Below, one piece after another: positions 37,245 through 50,000 of a stretch of DNA of 64,000 nt (the stretch's first letter is position 1; every line of letters begins with the position of its first letter). This DNA is from Glandiceps talaboti. Taxonomy: Eukaryota; Hemichordata; Enteropneusta; Spengelidae. The position numbers and the translations under genes were made by a program. The notes under the pieces were generated by a model that saw nothing but the letters and a program-made list of their open reading frames with translations, did no database searches and was not told where the DNA came from. The stretch covers positions 4,482,001 to 4,546,000 of the forward strand of contig NC_135558.1 in the NCBI RefSeq assembly GCF_964340395.1, given 5' to 3'.

Positions 37245-39190
37245 GAGTCTGTCTGGTCTGTACAAGTATGTATTCAAAACCAAAGTTACTGTAACAGTAA
37301 GTATACTTTTTAACCAGCATTTTTTTCAAAGTAGACCTTTACATATTTGGGACAATTACTTCAGATCTCTGCAGTGAAAAGGATGATGCTAATAGACCCC
37401 TGCCTGATGTACATAATGAAATTTATATCATATGATCAAATCTGATATAATTATGTCTTTCGCAACTGAAGAAGCCAACAGATCAAACCCTTACAAAAGT
37501 TCCATTTAGGACAAGATGAGAGATTGTGAGGAATACTTACCCTAAATCTGTGCAACGAAAAGGAGTGACAACCCAAGCCCCTGACTGACCACCAGAAGAT
37601 ATCAGTCCTCCACCTTCCTTTTCTCCTCCTGGTTTATTAAGTGTACGAGGTGAGACATAAATTTCCTTGGAATGATCAAATACTCCCTTTATCTTGACTC
37701 TTCTGTATTCCAGAGCTTTAAGTTCATCTGGACTATGGAATAAAAAAATGGAAATGATGAAAAGATGATGTCGTCAAAGAATGGAAATATTTACAATATC
37801 TAACTAATTACTAAGTGAATATTTTAGATAAATGATAACCTGTGTAAAGTTAGAAAGCAAAGGATATTACAGATTACTTTAATGTTTTACACCACCCAAA
37901 ATTTGGAGAATTTTTTTTTTCACCTAAAGAATATTTAGTATCAATGCAAAACTTTTAGGGAAATTTGCAAAGTGTGCAAGTTTTAGTACTATTGGGGTGA
38001 AGTATTCAAATATCTAGAACTTCTTTATACAGGGTTCACTTTGGATTAGAATTACAATAATTTATGAGAGAAAAAGTTATCTGGCAGAGCTACAAAAAAG
38101 TTGGTCCAGAGCAAAAGAATGACCTTACATGTATCCTTGTATAGTAGTTCTATAGGATCTGTTGTTGATCTCTGATAAATCTTACTCTGTGGGTAGTTCT
38201 ATAGGATCTGTTGTTGATCCCTCATAACACTTACTCTGTGGGTAGTTCTATAGGATCTATTGTTGATCCCTGATAAATCTTACTCTGTGGGTAGTTCTAT
38301 AAAATCTATTGTTGATCCCTCATAACACTTACTCTGTGGGTAGTTCTATAGGATCTATTGTTGATCTCTGATAAATCTTACTCTGTGGGTAGTTCTATAG
38401 GATCTATTGTTGATCTCTGATAAATCTTACTCTGTGGGTAGTTCTATAGGATCTGTTGTTGATCCCTCATAACACTTACTCTGTGGGTAGTTCTATAGGG
38501 TCTGCTGTTGTCCTCATATGTAAATCTCTGAGCAATCCCAATTTCCACTTCCTCCTTTTTACTTGCCATGTGCCAAGACAGAATGTTGTAATAGGTATAA
38601 TCAATAATGCATTGCCAAAGGTTGCTCCACCACTCTGTTCTGTACCTTCTACCTTGGTTGCTGATTGGCTATAATTCCTACCACCTTTGACCTTTGTTGC
38701 TGATTGGCTGAAATTCCTGCCACTCTTGGCAGACAAGCTTTGCCATTGGTTACATGCCTAAGACAAACAGATGTCAATTTCTGTTTTAATACCACAACAA
38801 AATCAAGAACTTCTGCCAGTATTTGTCACATATCACTGACGACTTGTGTACAGATGTTATAGAGTTAATCACTGAACTTGCATCTATTAAATTGACTATG
38901 TTTAGAAAATGCAGGCACATATAATAGCAGTTTTTCATTTATATATAATATATATAAATTATTTTAAAATCGTTTTTTGACAGTTGTCAGAAAACCGATC
39001 ACTTCTATTGGAAGACCTTTTAGATTTGAAATATATATATAACTGTACTTGCACTCGTCACTATGCATTAGAGGTGGGTAACAAAAGTTTCACACAGAGA
39101 GCCGGAGATAGAGCAAAATAAGGCATAACAACTTACATTTACATGTACATTCCTAAGCCACACAAAAACCTTTCCGTTACGAAATGCCAT
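35024..39190 (-). CDS. SURF1: SURF1, cytochrome c oxidase assembly protein
   Basis: Mitochondrial inner-membrane factor of the SURF1/Shy1 family needed for early complex IV assembly. Eight exons from right to left: 39137-39190 ([18 protein letters not shown]), about 38486-38755 ([20 protein letters not shown] and on to DPIELPT), 37541-37733 ([20 protein letters not shown], then [10 protein letters not shown]), about 36700-36777 ([20 protein letters not shown]), 36050-36097, 35572-35690 ([20 protein letters not shown]), 35229-35313 ([20 protein letters not shown]) and 35024-35099 ([18 protein letters not shown], stop). Both membrane segments and the G-G-hydrophobic core are in place. The N-terminal part has a small internal duplication of [12 protein letters not shown]-like residues. 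The donor of exon 2 has been tandemly multiplied in the next intron. Confidence 0.96.
37131..37250 (+). repeat. (TG)n and (TCTG)n microsatellite in SURF1 intron
   Basis: Alternating TG and TCTG blocks of about 115 bases; the frames seen through it are artefacts of the repeat. Confidence 0.97.
38142..38510 (-). repeat. Minisatellite built from the SURF1 exon 2 donor junction
   Basis: About 7.5 copies of a 49-bp unit. On the minus strand each holds CCTATAGAACTACCCACAGA followed by GTAAGT or GTAAGA. The rightmost copy (near 38480) is the real end of exon 2 with its donor. The array therefore consists of exon end plus donor plus about 20 intron bases, repeated. The unit is not a multiple of three. 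Confidence 0.93.
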
Positions 39191-39369
39191 TGCAATTGGA
39201 GTGTACTTATAACTTAACGATACTCTTGCACACACATGTACTTGACAGAAAAGAGTCGGCTTTCACTAAATTACATAGGTATGCAGCAGCCGAAAAATAG
39301 ACATGTTTCATAAACCTAAACCTTTGACCAGGAAGTACTAAATGAATTATGGGTAACTGAGTTCCAATC
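39191..39369. promoter_or_regulatory. Bidirectional promoter of SURF1 and PFDN6
   Basis: The two start codons lie head to head 179 bases apart. The interval must hold both 5' UTRs and starts. No TATA box stands out. Confidence 0.8.
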
Positions 39370-42219
39370 ATGGCGCCCGGTCAGCGTGAGTTGGAAACAT
39401 TGCAAAAACAGCTCCAGGAAGAACTTGACAAGCTGAAAAATGTTCAAAAAGGTACTGTGGTCACGTAGCAGTTTACAGGGTTGTAATTCTATCAAGATTG
39501 TTACATGATTGGTGTATCCTTGGTAACCTAGCGAATTGATCAAGGCTAACAGTATCACGATGATGTCTGCATTTCATTGCATGCCGTTAGTGCATGCAGT
39601 GAATGGCAAAGGGTCTACTCCCGTGTAGAACAGCAATGAACAGTGCATCGACGACTATACAAAATACACGATTACATTCAAGTTACAGAGAGACGGTTAG
39701 ATTGGGGATTGTTTTAGATTGTATTCATTAATCAGGAAATACATGTATTTGACCTGGGATTGAGATGTCAAACATTGAAACAAACACTGTTCTGTATTAC
39801 GTTCCTTCCTTTCTACAAAATTCTAGAGAGAGTAGCAACCATACCCAATAATAATTACAACAATTTATGATAAGTAGACCGAAATAAGATATCCGTAGTT
39901 TATGACAAATTATAAATTATGTTTATTAGTCACTGTAATGCATCTGTAGTGTCATTCTCTACTCATTTCAAGCACTTCATTATGGCTAGTATTCACACAT
40001 TATGTCAAACATGTAATGATGTATATATTAAATTTCCCGTCGTTGGGGTTGTCGCTTTTGAAATTTGGTTGTGTAATTTTAAGGTAAATCAACTGTACCC
40101 TCTTCCAGAAGCACAAAAATATAGTTCAAAACATTCTAAAATGTTAAGTTTCAATTTTAATGAGTTCGAAATTATTCTCCATGTTATTCTTGGATAATGT
40201 CCAAATATTAATAAATATAGCCATGTGATAAGGCTAGTCACTAACCACATCCAAACAAATGCAGGGTGACTCGATACTTAACAAGAGCATATATTCCTAG
40301 TATATAAGTTTTTTTTATACATGTTTTATCAGTATATTTCCTATAGTGAAAGGACTATTCTCTTTGCAAGGTCAAAAGTTTAGCAAGATAGAATCGTGTT
40401 CAAGAATGAATATCAATAATTACTTACATTGTTAGTCAATCATGGCATGGGCAATGTGAGGTTTTATCATTTACAATGACAGCAATGTACACTTAACACT
40501 TGACTTGCATTTAATAAAAGAGATGGAATGATTGTTAGTTTTTGATTAAGCACAGTGACATCTTAAAAGTGATGAAGGTGGTTGGTTATGGCAGAAGGAG
40601 GTACATATTACACAATGTTTAGCCCTGTAAAGCCTGATACCTTATCAGGTGTAATTACAGAGTTACCAGAAACTGAAGTCATCCATCTATAGCAATGATA
40701 GTGATAGCATTCTGAAAGTGGACTGCCATCAGTTCGTGATCTTCTACACAAATCTATAACCTGGTAGTAATGATTATGTGATTATTTCTTTTCAGATTAT
40801 CAAAAAGCACTTGCTAATAGACAGCAATTAGAAGCACAAGTGAATGAAAACAAAATGGTTAAAGAAGTAAGTAGACTCTTAACATTTTCAATAACTCTCA
40901 GTCTGTAGTGAAATTGACTCCTCTCATCAAGAAGTTAGTGATGAGCCTTTGAACTAGATTGTAAGATGTGTCATGTTGTTCAGCCATAATCAGTCTTCTC
41001 TTTATGTGGATGCTGGCTGATAGGCGTGGCAGAACTGATCATATCTTACAGACTAGTCTAAGTGAGTGCTGGCTGGTAGGCATATCTCAACACATGGTAT
41101 TTCACAGACTACCTGTGATGATAATTCTTTCAGTTTTGGAGAATCATGAGTTTCCGTGATCCCATATCACATACATGTTTGGAGTACACATTCACAAAAA
41201 AAGTCACAAACATCTATAGCCAATTCAATATGACTGTAAGTTACAATCTGTATGTTTGCCATACAGTTTGGTACATGTTTTGACGTACATGCTGCTGACG
41301 GATGTCAGTTAGTTGTAAGTTATATGACATTACCGGTGATGTGAAATATTGTGATTTCTAATCAATGTATTCTCTGTATTTTCTTTTTCTTTTTCCCCCT
41401 AGGAATTAGACAGACTAGATGATGATAGTAATGTGTACAAATTGATAGGTCCAGTGTTGGTGAAACAAGACAGAGAGGAAGCAAAGCAGAATGTTGCAAA
41501 AAGAATAGAGTATATCAGTGGTGAATTGTAAGTACAAGTCAGCTGTAACAATCACATTCTTCATATTGATCAAACTTTGAAACATTTAAAGTTTTACTAT
41601 AATTATGTTCTACATAAAAATCTTCAGCAAGAATAAAATGCATGTGTGGTGGTGGTGGTGGTGGTGGTAGTGGGGCTAAAACAGTGTCATCAACTAAGGA
41701 AAGCCTCGTTTTTGCTAAGATTTTGGAACCCTGTGGTAATATAGGGGAAATCTTGTAATAGTTGCACTTTGAACCACAAATTTAGTGCTAACCCAGGTAA
41801 AATGACTGTGCAACTTAGATAGATTTTATCTGGTTAGTGCCCTTAACAAAAACATTGAAAATTATACAAAGGAAACACCCATGTCATACTTTAGGTCATG
41901 TATAGTTGATGGACTCAGAGAGAAAATTTGGTAATTGTGGTAAGTTTCCTGCAAGATATAGTATACCACAGTCATGATTAGGAACCGTGTTCCCTAAACT
42001 TAGTTAGGTTTTACCGCCTTTCTTCATCACAATAGAAACCCCAGCAAGAAATGTATACCCAGTTTCACTGCTAACGAAACATCTCTTTTTCTTAACAGGA
42101 AACGAACAGAAACTGCAATTAAAGATTTAGAATCTAAACAAGACACACACAGAGATTCATTAGGAAAAATTCAGCAAAAGTTCCAGCAAGCTCAAATTAA
42201 GCAAATGACAAAAGCATAG
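39370..42219 (+). CDS. PFDN6: PFDN6, prefoldin subunit 6
   Basis: Beta-type subunit of the hexameric prefoldin co-chaperone that hands nascent actin and tubulin to the CCT chaperonin. Four exons: 39370-39451 (MAPGQRELETLQKQLQEELD), 40796-40866 (YQKALANRQQLEAQVNENKM), 41403-41527 (DSNVYKLIGPVLVKQDREEA) and 42099-42219 (ending QQAQIKQMTKA). About 132 residues, the normal size, with two coiled-coil helices around the beta hairpin GPVLVKQD. AATAAA at about 42917. Confidence 0.96.
41648..41670 (+). repeat. (GGT)n microsatellite
   Basis: Seven or so GGT triplets in the last PFDN6 intron. Confidence 0.9.
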
Positions 42220-42949
42220 TCATGTAACAGCATCAATTGAGAAGTTTATCACACTGTATATTTGACACTTCTACTGTTGTCAACATACATGTTTGTTTTT
42301 TTTTATGTTTACCTACCCTGTGTTGTATAACTTTTCCTTCACAAACTCTCTATCAGTAGGTAGTGCTCAGTAGGTGGTGTAGTGTTCCTATGGACAGAAT
42401 ATTTTGACAAGCTACTTTCCATATCTGTAATTTAATTTTTTATTATTCTTGTATATTGCACATTCATTAGCAAGTGCTGACTTACCCACTCTGCCAAATT
42501 TTGTGTAAATGTGTAGCATCAGCTAGCCTGTGAAAAAAATACATGAAAGTGAAAATACACAACTTTACATAAGGAAGATCAGCATATTTTGCCTCCTCCA
42601 GAGAATAGGGTGTCCTTCGACCCAATAGAAGTATTGAAATAAGGCATTCTGTGTTTTTAGAGACAGCTAGCATTAACATGATAGATTTTGTTACTGGATA
42701 TATTTCCAAGTGCATGGTCTGGGTTATATAAAAGTGGATTTAAAATGTCTCAACACTGATTTTTGAATCTAACAGTGTATGTTTATTAGCCAGCTTCCAT
42801 GCCAGAAATAGATACATTGATTCCCAGGTACAGGCATTTTTGAAGCTACTTAAATGTACTTTGTTTTTTAAATGCTGATGTTGTACATGTTTCAAAACTT
42901 TGAATAAGCCATTTCAAATAAACCATGCCCTCAGCTGACTGCAGTGATG

Positions 42950-42998
42950 CTCATAAAGCAAAAGAAATAAACTTATCACAAATAGAAATGAAGTCTTC

Positions 42999-43029
<31 letters not shown>

Positions 43030-43037
43030 GCTGTTGC

Positions 43038-43073
<36 letters not shown>

Positions 43074-44779
43074 GAAATTATAATCAAATGACTAGTAAAG
43101 TATTAATGACAGCATGGACAGCTGAAGTCAATGATGTCATATGAGTATTTGTAATATACCAAAGTATAAATTACTGTTGTACTGTCACAAGAGGGCACTC
43201 TTTCTTGGGTGAGTGTGTGTGTATGCATGCATGTGTGTGTGTGTGTGATTACATAGTAGTTATCTCTTCTACATCATTTTTAAGAAAGGTGTACTTCAGA
43301 CAAAATACACCCAAACTATTGAAATGATTTCATTTGGATCATTTTTTCAGGCCTAGAGTCGACTGAAGGAAAGGTTGATATGCAAGATAAGTTTTATTTG
43401 AATTGTTTGTTTCTAAATAGTGGAAGAAGAGAATTTGTGTCATAAAGCTTCTACCAGACTATAGGGCTATATTTGTGCATTAATGTTATACAGTTGATTA
43501 TGAAAATGTAAGTGATATGATGGAGAAAATATGTTTAAACAAATATTAAGTAGATGTAAGTGTAACAATCAATGGCACTATACATTCATGATTGATGGTA
43601 AATGTGGCTATCTGAAAGTGGTCAACTGGTTCATTAAACGAATTAATGGAGGAATGATTCATTAAAACAATATCCCTTCATATATGCTCACACACCTACT
43701 CTCTGCACACCATTCAGAATAAACTAATCTCACAAATATGTCCAAGATGAGGTGTTTAATACTTGTGAGTTAAAACTTGCCATGAACAGGAAACAAAGAT
43801 TTGTATCCTACAATCTTGGCCAAAACTGAATGTGATCACATGATGTGTCCTGAATATCGAATACATGGTGTAAGTCGGCAATATTGATTGGTCAAAACTA
43901 AAATAGTCCCTTATCACAACTGTCAAAGTTGTAGCAAAAGTGTGGCAAAGTTTACAAATTTTGAAAGGTGTAATTTACTCTAACAAATCAATAAGCATAG
44001 TATTACAATTTACATATTACAAGTGTAGAGATTCACAAAAGGGATAACATTTAAATTACAGTCATAAGTGATTAAATCAAGTTTTTATGGTTAAAAATCC
44101 ACAAAATATGCAGTTAGGCACATACTGCTTTAAGTTATCCTACCCTTTACTATAAGTGAGCATTACAACAAAAGGATTTTGACAAATATTTAGCATTTTT
44201 AGTGATCAGCTAGAGACTCACTGAGCTTCACATACACATGAAACAATCAGTGCACTGTGTAATTTTAACCATTGCACACTGACAATATGATAAAAGATCT
44301 GTGGGTACCACTATGCCCCTCTAAGCCAATTTGACATGGCACCGACTCGTAGCATTTTCTTGAAACATACTGAAATTTGATATTCCCTTATACTTTATGG
44401 TGACTTGCACAAAAATCCAGTTTTTATCATTTCGACACACAACAAAACAAAAATTGTCTTTTACTTGAGGATACTGTACTAGGCTAAAATACAGTTCATG
44501 TTGGTGTTATTTTAATCCATTCTCTACACACCAGTAGCTCCGCCAACTTACTAGTATTGTATCTTACAACCTGGGCCTGTACTGATATTTTTATATATCA
44601 TAATAAAAAAAGTGTTCTCAAGCACCCATTGCTGAAATAACACATTTTTTAAAAACACTGTAAGCTACTATTAATTGATCGAAAAGCAAACACAACTGCC
44701 ATATTTCCAACAAATGTATGGCTATCAAAGTGCAATATATTTTACACTGGCTGGGACACTTTCAAGTTTAAAAGTAATT
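42950..44779. other. Intergenic between PFDN6 and REC114
   Basis: Begins with a (TTG)n array at about 43000-43072, then AT-rich sequence without recognisable exons. Its right part is the likely 3' UTR of REC114. Confidence 0.6.
43000..43072 (+). repeat. (TTG)n microsatellite
   Basis: About 24 triplets with two GCT interruptions. Confidence 0.97.
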
Positions 44780-45490
44780 CTAATCTTCACTGATTATTTG
44801 TTGCAATTCTTTCTCTACACTCCCAACAAATGCAGGAAAGTTAGCATCTGTCAAACACACCCTGATGAATTCCTGCATCTTTTCCTTTGGTAGTTCTCCC
44901 ATGTTATTGTACTGGTATGCAATCGGTAGTACATTTGATGATTGGTCACACATAGATCTCGCCATATCTTGCAAGGATACTTGTCCATGCATTTGTTTGG
45001 CTTCGTTATCACCAGAACTTGATGAAGGGTCAACTTGACTCTCTCCAGTTCCAACACTCGAAGTACTACTGGTGTTTTTGATGCTGAAGAACTTTGTAAG
45101 AACACCACCACAATCTTCACACACTTCTTGTGCTGCTTTCTGTATCGTCTTCTTGAACTGAACACGAAAACGGCGGATTTCATTCTGAACTTTACAGGCA
45201 AACATGATACTGTCACCTTTACTAACACCTCTCATACAAGCGGATGCGTTGTGCAAAGAATAATTTTCATAAATTGTATTTCCACTGCTGATAATCATAT
45301 TTTTGGACTCCAATAGAACTAACACTAGACTACGATTGTCATAGTGTTTCCATTGTCCGCCTCTTCCCCCACTCTCAGTAGCATTTGCTGTCGTAGACGA
45401 TGACGAAGCGTTGAAATATCTGGCGTAGCGAGCGATTGGCCATGATTGGGTTGGAGAAACGTACATATTTGAGGCTGACAACGACGCCAT
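44780..45490 (-). CDS. REC114: REC114-like meiotic recombination protein, intronless
   Basis: Partner of MEI4 and the TOPOVIBL/SPO11 machinery that starts meiotic double-strand breaks. A single open frame of 236 residues. The N-terminal half looks like the REC114 PH-like domain (IARYARYFNAS, then WKHYDNRSLVLVLLESKNMI and IMFACKVQNEIRRFRVQFKK). A Ser-rich linker around residues 130-170 follows. The C-terminal helical motif (VSLQDMARSMCDQSSNVLPI, then FPAFVGSVEKELQQI) matches the family's MEI4-binding end. Length is near the human 266. No splice sites interrupt it, unlike the multi-exon human gene. It is divergent from STKLD1 across about 1.5 kb. Confidence 0.85.
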   Translation of the reverse strand: MASLSASNMYVSPTQSWPIARYARYFNASSSSTTANATESGGRGGQWKHYDNRSLVLVLLESKNMIISSGNTIYENYSLHNASACMRGVSKGDSIMFACKVQNEIRRFRVQFKKTIQKAAQEVCEDCGGVLTKFFSIKNTSSTSSVGTGESQVDPSSSSGDNEAKQMHGQVSLQDMARSMCDQSSNVLPIAYQYNNMGELPKEKMQEFIRVCLTDANFPAFVGSVEKELQQIISED

Positions 45491-45956
45491 GCTTCTCTGT
45501 CATTTCCTTCAGATCAAAAGAACCATTACAAATTCTCACTATGCATGTAAAACTTGATTATACTGCGTCCATGAACACACTCTAAAATACGACCAAATTA
45601 AAGGCTGGCGACAATCGAAAAAGCTTTAGATCTTTACGTTGATGAGTCTCCAATATACAATGTCCCGCTTGCAGACGACAGGGAGGATTGCGCCCTCAAG
45701 TGTCAACATGTAGGTAAGTACCTAGACGTACATGTGGACATGTATGGTAGACGTATTAAAAGACTTTATCATCAAAGTTTATGATTGAGCTAGCTAGATA
45801 CGTACTGATGATGATACACATTTATTATATGCGTGTGTATTTTACAAATGTAATTCAACTTTGGTTAGACATGTGTGATAGCGACGTGTGTGGATTTATT
45901 GCTAAATCAAAACTGCCCATTGGTGTCAAAACTATGAATAGTATGATGCAAAATGA

Positions 45957-46009
45957 TGTAAGAAGTGTACATCATATACCATAATGGTATATGATGTACA
46001 CTTCTTACA
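45957..46009. repeat. Perfect palindrome, 26-bp arms, 1-bp spacer
   Basis: TGTAAGAAGTGTACATCATA on the left is mirrored exactly about the A at 45983. It lies 200 bases from a long (TA)n tract. Confidence 0.97.
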
Positions 46010-46169
46010 CATTTTTAAAGTATCAAAAAAGAAAGGAAAACTCATTAACATGACTAGTGCTAGTCTATAGCATAAACAAATACGCTTTATTCCTTTTCTT
46101 TTATATTTGTCCTTCAGACTATATCTTATTTCGGGAACAGTCCCATATAAATAACAAACAGTACAAAAA

Positions 46170-46331
<162 letters not shown>

Positions 46332-46630
46332 TTGATAGTACTGGAACTCTTTCTTGGTTGTAACTCGGAGTTTCACGCATAGTGCGATCATCAGACAACT
46401 GGTTTCTACTCTCTATAATTATATATATACCGTTCAAAGACAAGAAGACTGAAGTTCCTACATATTAAAATTTATAACCATGATTGGAGAAATGCTTCAG
46501 ACGTTTGATATCGAAAAAATATTATTATGTCATGATGCTGGACACATAGTGATGGAGATTGTGTACTTTAAATTAACATGTAATTCTGTCCTCAACTGCG
46601 TTCAAATGAATAGACGCTTTACGTCTATAT

Positions 46631-46749
46631 ACACAGGTACTCGAATCAATCTGTATGATTTAAAAAAAATATGTATAGTAAAAAACTTATCTACATACAT
46701 ATTTTTTTTTTAAATCACAAGGCTTACACATTGATTCGAGTGCCTGTGT
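46631..46749. repeat. Fold-back with arms of about 48 bp
   Basis: ACACAGGTACTCGAATCAAT at the left end pairs with ATTGATTCGAGTGCCTGTG at the right. The inner arms are AT-rich (ATGATTTAAAAAAAATATGT against its near complement). It lies upstream of STKLD1. Confidence 0.9.
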
Positions 46750-47029
46750 CTGTAAGCTTATATATATATCTGTAGACATACTTACAGTCGGATTTCCTAA
46801 ATAGTGTGACAGTGTCATTCTTGGGTTTTCTAGCAGGTGGTGGTTCATGAAATTTTCTGACTTTAACATTTGTTTTAATTTCATTGACGATTACCTGACC
46901 GAGACACACCCCTCACGAATATTCTGATATATTTAGTTTCGGCGGCGATTTCAAACAGGGGACCTTTACAAATGTGTCATCTGCGCATGCGTTGCGTAAT
47001 GTTGTCAGGCGTTGCTAGCGGACGGCAGT

Positions 47030-50000
47030 ATGGAGAACTACAAGGTGAGTGTCAGTCAATTTTACCGTGAATTCGTATTTAACATGGTTAATTTAAACAT
47101 TGAGCCTCTACTGGTATATACATGAGTTCATTTACTATCCGTCTGTTTTATTTTCAGATAAAACAGCGACTAGGGAAAGGTGCTCAAGGTGAGTAAACTG
47201 GTGTATCGTTCACGAAATCCCACCTGCGTACACGTTGAATGAGAATCCCTTCACCGTGTAATTATTCCATGAAATGGTTATTGTTATCGCGTATAATTAT
47301 TTCCGTATTCCTTCGTTAAAGGGGCCGTATTTCTCGTCGAAGACAGAAGTGATGGTAAGCTGTATGTTCTCAAAAAGGTGAGTATCTCCGTTTCAAGGTT
47401 TATATCTGAGGCTGTAATATTGGTCAATTGACCACCAGACCATAACATGCAAATACTATAGTATTATCGAACCAGTCCAGGTGAGGTATTATAAACGTTA
47501 CAATTTGTTTGTGTGTTGTGTTACAACATTGAAGACTTTTCAGGAACCGCTATAACTTGTACCAGGGGTGTCAAATTTATGTAATTGTTTGGTTTGCAAT
47601 GTAATACTAATACAAACTAATATGTGGCGTGCAAGGTTGTAAGTTTATGTGTTCGTGCCTACTGAATCCGAACCATCGACGTGCACCTGGCAAGTGTGAC
47701 TACGTTAAGATTAACCTTATTACATGTAATAATTTTTTTACAGGTCGAATGCAATGATGAAGGTGAAGCAAACAAGGCTTTTAAAGAGGTCAGTTGAAAA
47801 AAAATATTGCAATATATTTGCCATCATCTAACTTTGCAGCCCCTTTCCATAAAATTATACCTGTATAACTAGCCATGAAGTAAACTTGTATACTTCCATG
47901 TCTGGTAAAACTGTATGTGGTTAGGGATACTTTAATATATTTAAAACTGGACACCATTGCAAATAGGACAAGATGGAATCTAAGTGAGAATTTTAGAGGC
48001 CTTCATGAAAATGTCTTGCCTGTGGCCAAAATGAATTAATCATTAACTTCAGAAGAGTAGACATGAGTAGGTGTTTGATGTTATGTAACTATTTCTTGTT
48101 TACTGTACAGTTGGTGTACATGTAATGATGTAGTTGACAAACTTACTACCATCTTTAAATAAGACAGTATATCTCAAAGTAAATGTCAACATTCCATTCT
48201 AAGTAGCATTTGCACTTTTAGACTTTCTATGAATTAAATTTTTCAACCATTGAAAATAAACAAAATATTCCAAAACAAAATTACTACTTAGTCTTGGACC
48301 ATATTTTCATACCACACATTCCCTGTCAAACTACAGTATGGTGTATTTGTTCTAAATGAACAAAACTGATTATTTTCATGATTTTTCGTCCAAATTTTTC
48401 TGATTTTTGTTTTCTACAAAGATCACATATAGTTCTGATTTTAGTAGAATTAATATATAGTACAGTTGAATCATAAAAAATTGAATGAATAACAGCATTA
48501 AGTAGATGTATACAGAAGTAATTGGAAACCAACCCAGTGATTTTCAAGTCCCCTCTTACCTACTACTTATTTTCATGTGTAACATAAAATAATCCTTTTG
48601 ATAACACCATAGACTAGAAAAATTAAAATACATTCGTAGCACACAAATATGATATAATATTTTATGTTCAATGGGAGCAGGTATTCTATTAGGACTCTCA
48701 TGGTTCTTAAATGATGTTACATTTGCTTCAATGAGAAATATTTTTATGTTTAAATATTTTATTTATTTGGTACACATATTTATTTGGGGAGGGGAGATAT
48801 TATTAAAGATACAATAACTTGAAAAGTAAAAACATAAACAAACTTAAACTAAATTCCCGGTCAAAAACCAAACAAGAAAAAATGCAGGATTGTTTTATTT
48901 ACCAATGCTTCCCATTCAGTGTAGTAGGAAAATTGTTAGTCGAGATACCAATGTAGTATCAAATCATCTCTGACCTAAGATCTTGAGATGTAATGAAGGA
49001 TAGCACTAGACTAGTAAATTGTCTTCAATCTGTATATTTTATCTCTAATTTGTTTATTCATGTTATGTTGTATCTTATGATAAGATAATGTTTGACTCGG
49101 AGTGATAGTACTTGTTTTTGTGTTCAGACCCATATTGAAACTACAAACTGTAGAGTAATTCTAGAACCTTTAATAAGAAGTGAGACCAGACATTTTTGTG
49201 AGTAATTGCTGCTTAGAAAAATGAGAAAGATTATCCCACATAGTAGATACATAACACTAATACAGTATGGTAATGATGGTGCATTTTTTTGAGTAATTGC
49301 TGCTTAGAAAACTGAGAAAGATTATCCCACATAGTTATATAGATACATAACACTAATACAGTATGGTGATAATGATGCTTGGATAGCAAATCTTCACATT
49401 GTGGTATTTCTGCTAGCATGCATAGTCACCAAGTGATCCAACAATATTTCAATTTGTATGTAGCAGAAATTATTTGGATACATACCTTTAATTTTTAATG
49501 ACAAAATTGAAACATCAATTAAACCATATCATCAATAATAGAACAAGAATATGAACAGTTATTAACATCCACTAATTGTATTAGTAATTAGTAAAGTGGT
49601 TGACACAGAATCTAAATAGAAGTTTTCCATGAAGTTTTCCACTACTGCATAAAGTAACTTATAGTAACAGTTGAAGTACCTTTCTTTAACTTCATCCACC
49701 TGTAACAATGTTTGCATAGTGATACTCTACTTGTAAATTCAACAATTACTAGCATAGCTTTCAGTGCTTTCATTATCAAGTTACCTTCCTTGTATGTAAT
49801 AGTATCACCTGTTACTAGTACACTGTTGAATTAGTTACCTTTCACATTCATGACATGCAACTGTATAAAATAGTCATTGAATTGCAAATGACTTGGCATG
49901 CACATTTCATGTTTATGTTTCACTTTTTATTTTGACTTACACATGTTCTGTAGTAACTAAAAAAAGTAATAATTATAACACATGACAGAAAAAAAAGAAA

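Noticed and set aside
37060-37380. Cys/Val- and Thr/His-rich open frames
   Set aside because: Translations of TG/TCTG microsatellite; the same holds at 57067-57490 and 46057-46443.
44851-45228. A 125-codon minus-strand frame
   Set aside because: Shadow of the REC114 frame in another phase.
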